64,000 nt of DNA from Aquilaria yunnanensis (lineage: Eukaryota; Streptophyta; Magnoliopsida; Malvales; Thymelaeaceae), in contig CM077594.1 of NCBI GenBank assembly GCA_039654915.1, positions 91,402,893 to 91,466,892 on the forward strand, read 5' to 3'. Below the pieces are notes generated by a model that did not search any database, was not told where the DNA came from, and saw only the letters and a list, made by a program, of their open reading frames with translations. Of this stretch, positions 23,251-34,734 are shown piece by piece (within the stretch, counting starts at the first letter, position 1; each line of letters begins with the position of its first letter). The position numbers and the translations under genes were made by a program.

Positions 23251-24367
23251 GAGTAAACTCCATCGCAGTCTTATTCAGGTCACATAATTTTATTTTATCC
23301 TAACTAGCTCCTTTAACTCATATAGCTTATCATATAGGAATCATTTCCAATATCTGGGCTATTAACTTTAATAGAATCTTAGTAAAAAATATTAATTTTA
23401 GCCTCTAGATTTTATTCATCACCCTTGTAGCACCTTAAAACTTACGAATCTAACAACTCAACCATTACGTCCATCTCATTCCAAACTCCAAAAACATTTT
23501 TTTTTCCGGGGCCCTGTGAATTTCTTGGGCAGTGAAAGAAATTTGCTTGTTTATTGCCATCATACACCATAGCCGTCTCTTCTTCTACCATCAAATTCTG
23601 GTTATAATTTCAATCGGCACTCGATTCCTTCTATGTTGTATCCAAAGCTTTCTTCGAGCAACCCTTCCACCCTTGCAGCGGCCAACACCACTAAATGAGG
23701 TGTAAGAAGCATCCCACCAACCTCAACACTGTTGTCAGTGTCTGTGCCACCAATCTCCAGGAACGTCTTTTCACCATTATAGCCGCCCAGGTTCAAGCCC
23801 ACCAGCCTTAAGTCCCATGCCTAACTGCCCTCCATGATCGACCTAAGCATAATCCCGTTCTGCCCATGAAGTTCACTCACTTTGTCTCCCCTTACGCCAC
23901 CTGCAAGAAACCCCACAATGACGACCTTCCTAGGCCGCTTACCACTAGAGACTTTACAGTACTTCGCATGTTGATCCAACTTATAACATGGCTTCCCCCA
24001 TTTCCGAATTCAAAACTTCTAGATCCTTTAAGAGAAAGAAGAAGAAATACTCAGTTTTATCTAACCTATTGAGGTCTAAATCTGAAAAATTGATTTCGGA
24101 TCTTCAGTTTCTTGTCTTGATTTTAATGGTGAATCTATTTTGTCGTCTTATTGGTCTTCTTGGATCAACATGATCGTGCAAGAGAGTGAATCCAGGAATT
24201 TCATTGGTGAGAGAATAATCCGGCTCTGATAACCATAGATCGTGTCCGCGGATGACACCAGAAAAGCTGAGTTGTTGGTATTGTCGCAAAGGGTCGTGTC
24301 ATAGAAGTTAAAGTCGTGATGTTCCGCAAAGGCCATAGCCATTGCTAACAACTTGTTAGTTGCTAAT

Positions 24368-24377
24368 ATAGTTAATT
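24368..24377. repeat. Target-site duplication of the inner MULE, left copy (ATAGTTAATT)
   Basis: ATAGTTAATT directly precedes the inner element and recurs exactly at 25643-25652. Confidence 0.82.
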
Positions 24378-25642
24378 AGGTAAATTCCATTTATGGTCCC
24401 TAACCTTATCGCATCGTCCTAAACGGGTCCCTAACCTTCATTTTGTCTTATTAAAGTCCCTAACCTCTCTATTTGTGTCTTAATCATAGTCCTTCCGCCA
24501 TTTTCATGGTTAACTTTAACAGAATTTTTGTGACAAATGCCAACATTGGTCTTACATTTTCTTATTTCCACTCAAATCACCCTCAACCTAGTAAATTTAT
24601 CACTTCAACCACCATCTTCATATCTCCCTTCCTCACGATACCTGCCCTAATGACCACCAAAGGTTGAACAAAACTATTTAAGTACGTAAATACACTACCC
24701 AAAATCTCATAGCACAGATTAAACAAAGATCGAACTTGAGTCACCCGTAGACACAGGCTTGATGGCACACCCTGCACGAATTCCTGATGCTCATCGATGT
24801 CAACCAGTGCAGTTGTTTGGACCCGAAATCAATACAACGAGCAAAGCAACAAATGGAGATTTCCTTCTTGCCGGCAGCAAGAAAGTGAACAAAGATTTCC
24901 TTTAATTGATTGGACCTCTCCTTCATATTTCACCCTCTTCCCGATCCTTCAAATCTCAGCTGCAGGCCCAAGAAAGGAGAGAGGACAGATTGGAGTGAAT
25001 AAGCAAGAGGAAATTGAGCGAGGTGTCATTTGAGGAGATTTTCTTCTCCAGCGCGTCAAATTTGGAGATGAATATTGATCCTAGTGCTCTTCCATTAAAA
25101 TCGTTATTCTTCTTTAGCAATTCTTGAAATGGCTTTCTTCTAGATTTTCAGCTTCCCTTTGATTTTCTTCATATCTCCGATGTCTTTTCTGTAAGTTTGG
25201 TTTGGTTTTATTTGAATTTCTTCTGACAGAAGCAGCAGAGGGTGGCCTTTTTCTTTTTGGGTCAAATTGTTTGATCGGGTGAAGTGGAGAAGATTGACCA
25301 TGGCGATGTGGCAAAATCTGGGAGATGGTGTGGAGGTAGATGAAACGAAGAATATTAGTTGTGACAGCAGTGGAAGTGGTTAGATCCGAGAGAAAAAGTG
25401 GTAGTGGTGGTGCATTTGGGTGGTCAACTGGGTTGGGGATGCTTTTAGTGAGAGGTAGAAAATGTATGGACCAGAGTTGGCATTTACCATGGAAATTTCA
25501 TCAAAGTTAACCATAAAATTGACAGACAGATCATGATTGAGACACGATTTGGTACATTAGGGGCTTTAAGAAGACAAAATGAAGATTAGGGACCCGTTTA
25601 GGACAATGTCAAAAGGTTAAGGACCATAAATGAATTTTACCC
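24378..25642. mobile_element. Inner non-autonomous Mutator-like element (1,265 bp) nested in the outer one
   Basis: The left terminus AGGTAAATTCCATTTATGG and the complement of the right terminus, GGGTAAAATTCATTTATGG, begin inverted repeats. These remain alignable for about 150 bp through CCTAAACGGGTCCCTAA and TTCATTTTGTCTT. A perfect 10-bp target duplication flanks the unit. The interior (24650-25430) has moderate GC content and short frames without recognisable family, perhaps captured sequence. The insertion lies inside the outer element, so it is younger. Confidence 0.85.
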
Positions 25643-25652
25643 ATAGTTAATT
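25643..25652. repeat. Target-site duplication of the inner MULE, right copy (ATAGTTAATT)
   Basis: This is an exact match to 24368-24377. Confidence 0.82.
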
Positions 25653-25986
25653 TCTTCATTATTTTATATCTTCTTTGGAATTCTTGCCAAATTTGTGTGG
25701 GATGGGTAAGAGAGAGAAAATAGTTTTTGACTTTAGAGTCAGATGGAGAAAATGGTTGAGTTATTAGATCAGTAAGTTTTACGGTGCTACTAGGATGATG
25801 AATAAAATCTAGGAATCAGAGTTGTCATTTTCGACCAAGATTCTATCAAAGTTAGCAACTCAAATGATGGAGAGTACTTCAATAAAATGCACTATATAAG
25901 ATAAAGGAGTTCACTGGAACAAAATGGAGTTATATGACTTAAATAGGCAATAAAATAAATTAACAAACATATAGTGGAGTTTACTC

Positions 25987-25996
25987 AAAATTGAAA
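25987..25996. repeat. Target-site duplication of the outer MULE, right copy (AAAATTGAAA)
   Basis: This is an exact match to 23241-23250. Confidence 0.85.
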
Positions 25997-26836
25997 GGAA
26001 AAAGTAACAACCCTCATTGGTTTGAGTTTGGTTAGATAAAAATTAAGTATGTTTGTTAAGTTGATTTTTATTTTTATTTTTCTTTTTATAAAGGTTGTTA
26101 CGTTGATTAATCTATTAAAAAAATTCTTTTCGGGTTGGTTACCCAAAAAGAATCAATCCCAACCAAAGGTATAAACTTAAATATATCATAGATTTACGTT
26201 ATTACATTTTCATCTATGGTAATCCTCTATTAAAAATTACGAGGAAGCTTTTGTCTTTAAACTTAAAATCTTGTTGCTCAATTTTAACTTCAATCCAATT
26301 CTACTCTTCTTTTTTTTTGTCGTACAGAAAAGAATAAAAAACCAAAAAAACTAATGTAGAATGGACTTGAGTGCCTGATAAGCCAATAAGTGAGCAGAGT
26401 TAATAGCATGTCTGCTGACCACGAGAATTATGACGCACTTAAAGAAGAAAATGAGCATGTGAATTTGCTTCACCATTTCCTCCAACCCAAGCAATAAGGG
26501 CGAAAATCCTGTAATCTGAGCTAAATCGTAAAAATAATCAATCATAACAGTGATATAAGGAAAACTTTGGAAGCACATAAAGGAGATCATATCCAAAATC
26601 ATCTTCACTCCCAGATTGTTGTGCTTCTCTACTTCCCACAGTTTTGAAGCCCAAAATACATAACCAACTTTGGCCAATGTTTTGTACTTGTTTCTTTCGA
26701 TTGTTCTTTGCTCTTTAATTATTGTTTTGGATGAGATTTTATTTAATTTTGTAATTGTTGCAGAAATTCATTGAAAAAAAATATAGAAGAAACTAAGAAC
26801 AAAAAAAATATAGAATCAAGTGGTTTGATTTTTTTT
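25997..26836. other. Intergenic DNA, no gene supported
   Basis: A 108-codon minus frame at 26351-26677 has no family character I recognise, no intron context and no start context. It may be a decayed transposon frame. The remaining sequence is AT-rich. Confidence 0.35.
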
Positions 26837-27480
26837 GCCAAAATGCATGGTTGGTCTTCCAACTTGGCAAACTCGCACAGGTTAGTCCTTTATCTTTAAC
26901 TCGATGCGAGTTAGTCCTCCAACTTAGCAGATTAAGCATTTTGGTCCTTCAACTTTGCTAAATTAAGCGAATTAGTCCTATGTAAGATGAAAATTTGTGG
27001 CAGTTATCAGAAGTCTTAGTTTCACAGAATTGACAATTTCCAGATTTGGCTAGAGGCGAGAGGCGGTGAATCGATGAGGGGTTAGATGGGATTGTAATGC
27101 GCAAAACCTAAGGGAGGAAAGGCCAGATGGGATTGTAGCACACGAGGGCGTAGAAGGGCGATGGCAAATCAGTGAGGGGAGAAAAGTGGCGAATCAATGA
27201 GGAGGGCGATCCAACAAAAGAGTCAGATTCGACAGAGGTGATGAGGCAAATCGGATTCAACAGAAGGGAAGAAAGACGATGATGTTGATAGACGCAGGAA
27301 AGGAAAATGGAAATGCCCACACAACATCAACAAAATTTTTAACATTGTCTGGCCTACCATCCATTTTGGACTAACTTGCTAACTTTTTTCAAAGTTGAGG
27401 GACTAACTTGTGTTGAGTCAAAGATGAACGATTAAATCGTTTAAATTGGCAAAGTTAAGGGACTATATGCGCATTTTAGC
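26837..27480. mobile_element. Diverged inverted-repeat element, probably a short MULE
   Basis: The left end starts GCCAAAATGCATGG and the complement of the right end starts GCTAAAATGCGCAT. Both continue as about 95-bp imperfect repeats rich in TTAGTCC and CAACTT words. The target duplication cannot be fixed because both flanks are T runs. The interior (27000-27300) is purine-rich with GC-rich GGGGAG words and a 70-codon minus frame (27108-27320) of unknown origin. No transposase is present. Confidence 0.55.
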
Positions 27481-28097
27481 CTTATTTTTTTACTCTTGTA
27501 TAATCTTAAGTATTTTAGTTTCATTAGTTTACTGCAAAGAACTGATCTAACCCACATCATGTTCATCCTTGGTTTGAACTGAACTCTTTTCAATTAGATA
27601 TTAGACAAACTTTAATTTCAAATTTGACACTCACTTTAAATCGCACTTGATTGAAAAAATTATGTAATTACAAGGACAAACATCTGTGACTAATTTGTGT
27701 CATTCATAGCTGTACCCTTACATGGGATCCATAGTCGCAAACTGCTCAATCAATTATAAACGTGGGTCATATGTGCCCTTATTAAATTGCCATTTGATTT
27801 AGTCACCACTTTTACATATTGAATCAAAACAGGCTCAAGCTTTTAAAGCTGTTTGTTTATGCTAATTGTTGGTTAACAATTTCAAGCCTAATAGGCTTCT
27901 GTTTCAACTTTGAAAAAGAAAAAAATAAAAGGTCAGATAAACATCCACAGATCACAGCCTAATGGCATTACACTCAGAGTAGACGGCACATTGTGTGATA
28001 TTTTCTACTAATTGCAATTTGTAGTTCTCCAAGTTTCAAGAATTAGACAGATTTCCCTCAAATTTTATTCAGTTGGCTTTCATCTCTTAATATACAT
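27481..28097. other. Intergenic DNA, no gene seen
   Basis: AT-rich sequence without a recognisable coding exon or repeat end. Confidence 0.4.
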
Positions 28098-29894
28098 GGG
28101 ATAATTACAATTTACCCCATAAGGTATACCCTAAATTACACTTTGCCACCATCCTGTTTCAGAAACCTCTTAAAAGTCTCCTGAGGTTTTAAGAAACCTA
28201 TTCTTACCCCCCTTACAACCATTTTTTAATATTAAAACTAATGGATTAATTACACTTTGAGACCCAAACTCTAATTCTTGTTTAAGTTTTCTTTTTAATA
28301 TATACTCTTTTTGTTTCAAATTCTTTGCATCATTCACTCTTCAACAATTAATCTATGATTTTTATTTTCAACATTTTAGTATATAAATAACAAAACCTTT
28401 ATATATGCACGATAAATCAAAACTTATAGTTTCTAAGTTTTTTTAAATGTTTTCTAACAAGCAATAATATGAATAAATTCAAATAAAAATAATCAAATAA
28501 ATTATTTCATTACTTTCCTTTTTCGAATAATATAATGTAATACATCATTATATATATTGTTCCTTTCAACTTACTATCTCCTGATTATTATTTTTTCTAT
28601 GATTATATTTTTATTTATTTTACCTTAGTTGTACATTTTTTATCTTTATATTTTTAATTAAGAATATCATTTTTATTTTAAAACTGATTGTAGTTATTTA
28701 TTTATATATTTCTATTTGGAAGCTTTATAAGCACCCTCATTTCTTTCAAAACTTATTATAATAACTATTAATTCTAAAATCAAAGAAATGATATAGCATA
28801 TATTTACAATAATATGAAAACTTTAAAATCTTTGTCATTTCAATTAATACATAATTTCTCATCTTGTTAAAAATTAATTATATATATTTTTTTCATTACT
28901 TAATTGTTTTGTAAGAAAGTCTTGTTCAACAAAATGCTTATTGATTATTTAACAATTTCTTGAGTGCTTAGATGGTTTCCAGTTATAATTCTTTGACTTC
29001 GTCTTTGATGTTGAGTAAAATTAAGATTGCTAAGAGATTGCTATCTTTTATGTTACAATTCACCAACTCATTACATTTATATTCTTTTGAAAAATATTCT
29101 TTATCATTATTTTCACTCAAGAGATGATGTTATTCAATGAACGACATTTCTTTTTGTTATATTCCATTTTTTAGCCATCACGATTATGCTAAGGGCTATT
29201 GTAATTTTTAGTTAAAGAAATCAAGAAACATATTACTAAATGAGAGCTTCTTAAAAAATACTTAATTAATCAATCAATATATAAAAATAAAATAATAAAT
29301 AGGCATTTTGTTGAATAATACATTCATACAAAACAATTAATTAATTAATTAATTAATTAATAAAATAAAATTTTTATAAAAGACTAATTATGTATTAATT
29401 GAAATGAAAGCGATTTTGAAGTTTTCATATTATTGTAAATATAATCTTTATCATTTCTTTGATTTTATATTTAATAGTTATCATAATAAATTTTGAAAAA
29501 AAATGAGGATGCTTATAAAACTTTCAAATATAAATATATAAATAATAAATAAATAAAATAAGTTTTAAAATAACAATGATATCCTTAATTAGATATATTT
29601 TAAAAATTGAAAATATAAAGATAAAAAATTATATAGATAATGAAAATAAATAAAAATATAATCATAAGACAAGACAAGTAATGAAATAATTTATATGTTA
29701 AGGAGGAAACTTAAATGAGAATTAAAGTTTGGGTCTCAAAGTATAATTAATCTATTAATTTTAATATTAAAAAATAACTGTAATGGGTAATTATAGATTT
29801 TTTAAAATATTAAAATTTTTTTAAGAGATTTCTAAAATAGGAATGTGCAAATTGTAATTTATGATAAACCTGGGGATAAATTGTAATCTCTCCC
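28098..29894. mobile_element. Foldback element with very long inverted arms, upstream of the WNK gene
   Basis: The first half is largely the reverse complement of the second half. The outer arms share ATTACAATTTA, TTTTTTAATATTAAAA and TTTGAGACCCAAACT. The inner arms (about 28718-28890 against 29350-29520) share AATCAAAGAAATGAT, TTTACAATAATATGAAAAC and TTTCAATTAATACATAAT. The symmetry is broken in the left arm by a Stowaway relic at 28305-28490. Flanking 9-mers AATATACAT and GATATATAT agree at 7 of 9, a weak target duplication. There is no coding capacity. Transcription across it would give a long hairpin RNA. It ends about 310 bp before the WNK start codon. Confidence 0.72.
28305..28490. mobile_element. 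Truncated Stowaway MITE nested in the foldback element
   Basis: It begins after TA with CTCTTTTTGTTTCAAATTC and shares internal words (TTTAGTATATAAAT, CGATAAATCAAAA, ATAGTTTCTAA) with the better MITE at 21759-21992. The expected right terminus GGGAG is missing, so the copy is truncated or decayed. Confidence 0.5.
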
Positions 29895-30204
29895 GATATA
29901 TATTTTGCAAATGCAATATTAAAGAAAAACAAAAAAAGTTAGACAGACGCACGTGTCTGTCAGGTAATGTGAGGCTTAGGCCCCGTGAAATCTTTGCCTC
30001 TTTGTTTAAGCTGTTGGCAAATGTCCTTTTGATCTTCACACATCACAAAGGCGACAACCATTACCCAACATTTTCTCTTCTTCTTCCCCTTCACTTACTT
30101 CAGAGTGTTTCTGTACCCTCCCCGCTCCCAGCAGCTACAGGTAGACCAGCAGGCAGAGGCCGTTGTGTTGGAGAATCTTCACAGATTCAGGTCCGCCAAT
30201 TGTC
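29895..30204 (+). promoter_or_regulatory. Probable WNK core promoter and 5' leader
   Basis: This is the only sequence between the foldback element and the WNK start codon. TATATATTTT at about 29897-29906 could be a TATA box. The pyrimidine-rich CTCTTCTTCTTCCCCTTC near 30075 is typical of plant 5' leaders. If so, the core promoter directly abuts, or partly comes from, the transposon. The transcription start has not been observed. Confidence 0.4.
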
Positions 30205-33111
30205 ATGTCTGGTGGTTCTTCCGCTGAAGAAGCCGATGGCTCCTCCGACTTTGTTGAAGTTGATCCTTCTGGAAGATATGGACGGGTACTATACAACACA
30301 ACAATTCTGTTCCTCCCCAGTTTTTGTTTCACTTCTTGTAATTTTACTTCTCCATTTGCATATAATTCTGAGAAATTGAGCTTCTGTGATATAATTTTGC
30401 CGCAGTATAGTGAAATTCTTGGCAGAGGAGCATGTAAGACAGTGTATGGTGAACTATAAACCCTCGTCTCTAATTTACTTGCGGCTTTTTTTCCTTTTTT
30501 TTTTTCAAAATTTTTCATGTCTGCGTGGACATGTCTCTAATTGATTTCTGGTTCCAGTTACAAGGCCTTCGATGAGTACCAAGGCATTGAGGTAGCGTGG
30601 AATCAGGTGAAGCTTCATGATTTCCTGCAGAGTCCACAGGACCTGGAGAGGCTATACTGTGAAATTCACCTGCTCAAAACCTTGAAACATGAGAATATTA
30701 TGAAATTCTACGCCTCTTGGGTCGATACAGCCAACCGGAACATCAACTTTGTCACTGAAATGTTCACTTCTGGTACTCTCAGACAGTAAGCAGTTGAATG
30801 CTCTTGCTGTTTCTCATCATCCTTTTCAAGAGTTTGTCTGGTCGTCCTTTATCAGGTTAACGTGGGTGTATTTTGTTTTCTTTCTGTGTTTCTGTATAGG
30901 TATAGGTTGAAACACAGGAGAGTGAACATTAGAGCCGTGAAGCATTGGTGTAGGCAGATTCTGAGCGGTCTCCTCTATCTTCACAGTCATCACCCTCCTG
31001 TGATTCACAGAGATCTCAAGTGTGATAACATTTTCATTAATGGGAACCAAGGTGAGGTCAAGATTGGTGATCTTGGCCTAGCTGCAGTCGTTCGCAAATC
31101 CCATGCTGCCTGTGTTGGTAAGTTGCTGATGAGGGTCTCAGATTTCCTGTTTCTTTGAAGGCCTTCAGTGGCCATTTTTGCAGCTCTCTTTTTAAATGAA
31201 CCGTTGGGTTGGCTTACTTCTCTGATCTTTCAGTTTTGGACTTGGATGATTCAATTTATGTGCCCTTTCTTTTTCAGGAACTCCAGAGTTCATGGCTCCG
31301 GAGGTTTATGAAGAGGAATACAATGAATTAGTTGACATCTATTCATTTGGCATGTGCATATTGGAAATGGTCACCTTTGAATATCCATACAGTGAATGCA
31401 CCCATCCTGCTCAGATATATAAGAAAGTCATTTCAGTATGGATCTATTATATTCATGCTTCATCTCGCATTGGTTATTCTCTGTAGCAGTTGAGTGATAT
31501 TTTTTCATTGCCCACTCAGGGGAAAATGCCAGAAGCTCTACACAAGGTTCAGGATCCTGAGGTGCGGGCTTTTGTTGAAAAATGTTTAGCTACCGTCTCC
31601 CATAGATTGCCAGCCAGTGAGCTCTTGAAAGATCCTTTTCTTCAGATTGATGTTGATGGATTTGATTTGAGAACAATAGAGTACCAAAATGCCTACAATG
31701 AAGTAGGACCTCTGGTTAGACAGTCTTTTCATGACAATCATTTCAGAACCAATGGCTTCTTAAGCAACGGATGCCATAGCCATATTAGTTGTGGACATGA
31801 GGATAATATAGACTACCAATCACTTGATGTCGTGAGAAGTGAAATTGATCTCTTTGATGGCCATGATGATGGACAGCTTGAGGATGTTGACATTACAATC
31901 AAGGGTAAGAGGAGAGAAGATGATGGGCTCTTCTTGAGGCTCAGAATTGCAGATAAAGAAGGTTAGAGTTCATTTTCCATAAATTTTATAACATCCTACC
32001 TTGCTGCCTAGCATCGGTATAAATCTTATTTCTTGAGATATTTTCTGCAGGCTGTATCAGGAACATCTACTTCCCCTTTGATACTGAAAATGACACTGCA
32101 TTAAGTGTTGCAGCGGAAATGGTGTCAGAGCTTGATATTACTGATCAAGATGTCACAAAAATTGCAGATATGATTGATGGTGAAATTTCTTCTCTAGTAC
32201 CTGATTGGAAAAGGGGACTGCGAATTGATGGAAGTTTAGAATGCACAACTTCAAACTGTTGTGAAAAATGTGCTTCAGTTGGTTATCTGTCAGATTACAT
32301 ATCATCAAATACTCGAGGTGAAAGGAGCCTCCAAGTTCTCCCATGCTCAATACATGGATGCGCTGCTGTCCATGGCCGTTTTGAAGAGATAACATACCAA
32401 GTTGAACAGTCAGAGCAATGTGACAGAGAAGATGAACAGGTCCCATTAAGCCAATCTGATGCAATCCATTATACTGATATCTGGGCGCAGAGAGATGGAC
32501 TGCAATTATGCTCAGGGGATTTAATAAATATCCAGTGCCATGAGGCACTCAAGGCATCAGATAGATCAAGCATCCAAGAGGAGAAAAGCATTGATAGGGA
32601 CAGTCAATGCAAATCCACTTCGAGAGACACATCATCAAATGAGAATTCGTTGAAAACTGATTTTTTGGATTATAATGAGAATGAAATCAGGCAAGAACTA
32701 AGATGGCTGAAGGCAAAGTATCAAATGCAGTTGAGAGAGCTCAAAAACCAGCAATTACAAGTCAACTCGAGACCATCTAGTCTGATACCTGCTTCTAAGG
32801 ACTTTGACCTTGGCAAGGGCAGTAAGGCTTCAATAACCACAGTATCGTCACACCTCTTGGCAGAAAGCAATGTGCTCGCCTGGAAATCCTCAACATCAAC
32901 CAGAGTCAGACACTGTACTCCATATCTTCCCATTGGTGCGGATAGAAAATGTGGCAATCTGGCAAACCAAGCAGTCCAAAATTTGGAGACAAATAATGGA
33001 TTCTGCAGCCCTGGGGCAATGATTACTGCCAAAAGTTTCTACTTAGAAAACTTGCTACCACATCCTCTACATAGGGCCTCTTCACTTCCGGTGGATGCTG
33101 TAGATGTTTAG
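30205..33111 (+). CDS. WNK: WNK (with-no-lysine) protein kinase, seven exons, about 741 aa
   Basis: This is a plant serine/threonine kinase of the WNK family, cytosolic regulators tied to the circadian clock, flowering and osmotic signalling. Exons: 30205-30285, 30406-30443, 30558-30785, 30900-31117, 31278-31435, 31520-31961 and 32051-33111; all introns are GT-AG and all phases agree. The kinase domain starts at Y28. The glycine loop GRGACKTVY carries the catalytic Lys38, while the usual beta-3 lysine is replaced in VAWNQV, the mark of WNKs. The catalytic loop is HRDLKCDN with D154, DFG is DLG at 173-175, and GTPEFMAPE is present. An OSR1-type C-terminal regulatory domain lies at about 375-435 ([13 protein letters not shown] across an intron into IRNIYFPFD). 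A short coiled coil lies near 600-630, and the end is [14 protein letters not shown]. All key residues are intact. The exact paralogue is not assigned. Confidence 0.95.
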
Positions 33112-34684
33112 TAGTAGTGGATTCCTGATAACCCTGGTGTTATACTTTACTACCTATGCATGGTGGACTTGTGCTATTAACGTGCTGGAAAGGCAAGAAA
33201 AATGGAGGTAACGTACATTGTTAACAAGCCTAGATTTAACTTTTGACATCAACTTCGTGCAGGTTCACTTGGTTCCGATCAAACTGCAGCATATTAACCC
33301 CTGAGGTCTTAGGTTTGTCGGCACACAGAGATGCATTTATTTGAACTCACTATCCCTTTGGATTAATCATGTTATGTACTGCTTGTTAAAGAGGCATTGA
33401 TCTCATCGCCCATACGCTTGACTTCACATTTTTTAATGACTTGTTGCTTACGAATAATCATCTAGATTACGTAAAGATGACATCCCAGTCGTAATCTTTG
33501 AATCGTGTTGTATGCAGCCATTTAAAGTTGTAGGCCAGAATCAATTATCTAAATGCGAAGTTGTGACTTCCCTTTCCGCTTTCTTAAGCAAAGTATAAAA
33601 GCTTTGACAGCGGGGCACTCTAGCACGGCAGAAAGAGGAGGTGGTCCAAGAAAGTTTGGCTGTTGTTAGTGGCTTGACATTTAACAGTTCTGTGTCACAA
33701 ACCTAACTGTGGCGTGGAGTTTCTGGTGGTTGATGTGTATGTGGTTTGCCGATAAGAAAATAGCTGCAGGCTGTTGTAGAATCACAATGGTTTTGCATCT
33801 GCATGAGCAAAAGAGAATGATCAAAACTTGATCTCCTTTTTTATAGTTTTTGTATTAGATCGGATATGGCTCAGATAAACTGAGGTGATTATTGTGAGAG
33901 TTGGATCATGAACAAAGAAGATGAGAGATGAAATGGAAGTCGATACTGATAGGGAGGCCGCTCGAAGTCTTGTCACTTGTCTCAGAATGGGTTGCTTGAT
34001 GTTTCCGGTTCCACTTTCCGTCTTAGCCGTGCTTTGCAGTTAAAGGTCGGACTCATTGCGAGTGATATGTGTATGGTCTACTTTATTGCTCATGTTTTCT
34101 AAATATTTTTCCTTTTCCTTTTAATTTTTTTTTTCTTATTTTTTGGGGGGGAGGGGGGGAGGGGACTCACTGTACAACAATAAATTAGCAATAAATTAGC
34201 AAGTTATAAGAAAATCACTTGGAAATTTGACACCTGGACCTTGCTGTCAATAAATTAGCCCCTCGACCTTGATGAATTTGATGCCACCATCATTCAATCG
34301 GCTAGCCGATAATTGGGGCTGTCTCCGTCGTCAAAAGCACCTGGTTTCTGTTGAACAACAGGAGAATGAATTGGTTTTGGTTTTCGTTGAACAACGGGAG
34401 AACGAACTTGATCAGTCTTTGTCTTCATCGAGGGAGCTGCATACTCCCGTTTGGATGATGGTTTGTTGTTTTGAGCGGTGGAGATGGGAGAGACGGTGGG
34501 TATACGGGGGAGTTTGGAGTAGATGGAGAGGGGATTGGCAGAGGTTGGACTTGGCAGACAACGAAGGGGTTGCCAGATTTTGGGCTTCACGTCTTTGTTC
34601 TTTTTTTTTTTTTTCATTTTTTTCCTGCATCATCATTATTTTTTTCTTTTCTGTTCTATATCGTCAAAGTAGTTGACACATGGA
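33112..34684. other. WNK 3' region and intergenic DNA up to the large MULE
   Basis: The first few hundred bases should be the WNK 3' untranslated region. Further on are a strong G tract (34145-34164) and overlapping gene-like frames on both strands at 34269-34676, which I cannot assign. The sequence up to 34684 resumes after 56957, since the MULE split it. Confidence 0.45.
34145..34164 (+). other. G-rich tract, possible G-quadruplex
   Basis: G7-A-G7-A-G4 on the plus strand follows a long T run. Four or more G runs with one-base loops are enough for a very stable quadruplex. Its function, if any, is unknown. Confidence 0.6.
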
Positions 34685-34694
34685 TAGATGTATG
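34685..34694. repeat. Target-site duplication of the 22-kb MULE, left copy (TAGATGTATG)
   Basis: TAGATGTATG directly precedes the left terminus and is repeated exactly at 56947-56956. The distance between them is 22,252 bp. A chance 10-bp match placed exactly outside matching inverted termini is very unlikely. Confidence 0.93.
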
Positions 34695-34734
34695 GGGGGA
34701 TTCTAAAATACAGGGGCCGTAACAATACCCCCCC
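34695..34734 (+). repeat. Left terminal inverted repeat of the 22-kb MULE
   Basis: It starts GGGGGATTCTAAAATAC and ends TAACAATACCCCCCC. The complement of the right end is GGGAGATTCTAAAATAC...TACCAATACCCCCC. The first 17 bases agree at 16 positions, and the rest aligns with one gap and a few mismatches. Similarity stops after the C run. Confidence 0.9.

Larger units (their letters stand above)
23251..25986. mobile_element. Non-autonomous Mutator-like element, Pack-MULE-like, with a nested insertion
   Basis: Long terminal inverted repeats of about 240 bp begin GAGTAAACTCCA on both ends (23251 onward and the complement from 25986). They stay alignable through TAGATTTTATTCATCA, GTAGCACC and ACTCAACCATT. 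A perfect 10-bp duplication, AAAATTGAAA, flanks the element. The unit is 2,736 bp, of which 1,275 bp are a second element and its target duplication, so the original was about 1.46 kb. The interior at 23500-24360 is richer in G+C and has gene-like frames on both strands, for example a 66-codon minus frame at 23602-23802. This suggests captured host sequence, but I could not identify the source. No transposase is present, so movement depends on one supplied elsewhere. Confidence 0.85.

Noticed and set aside
23500..24360. Aspartyl-protease-like reading of the outer MULE interior
   Set aside because: A plus-strand reading (SSSNPSTLAAAN) only vaguely recalls such enzymes, and the minus strand is equally open. 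The active-site motifs are absent.
34269..34676. Host gene left of the MULE
   Set aside because: Frames on both strands are open over the same bases, with T/A-run ends and no recognisable family, so a gene is not supported.
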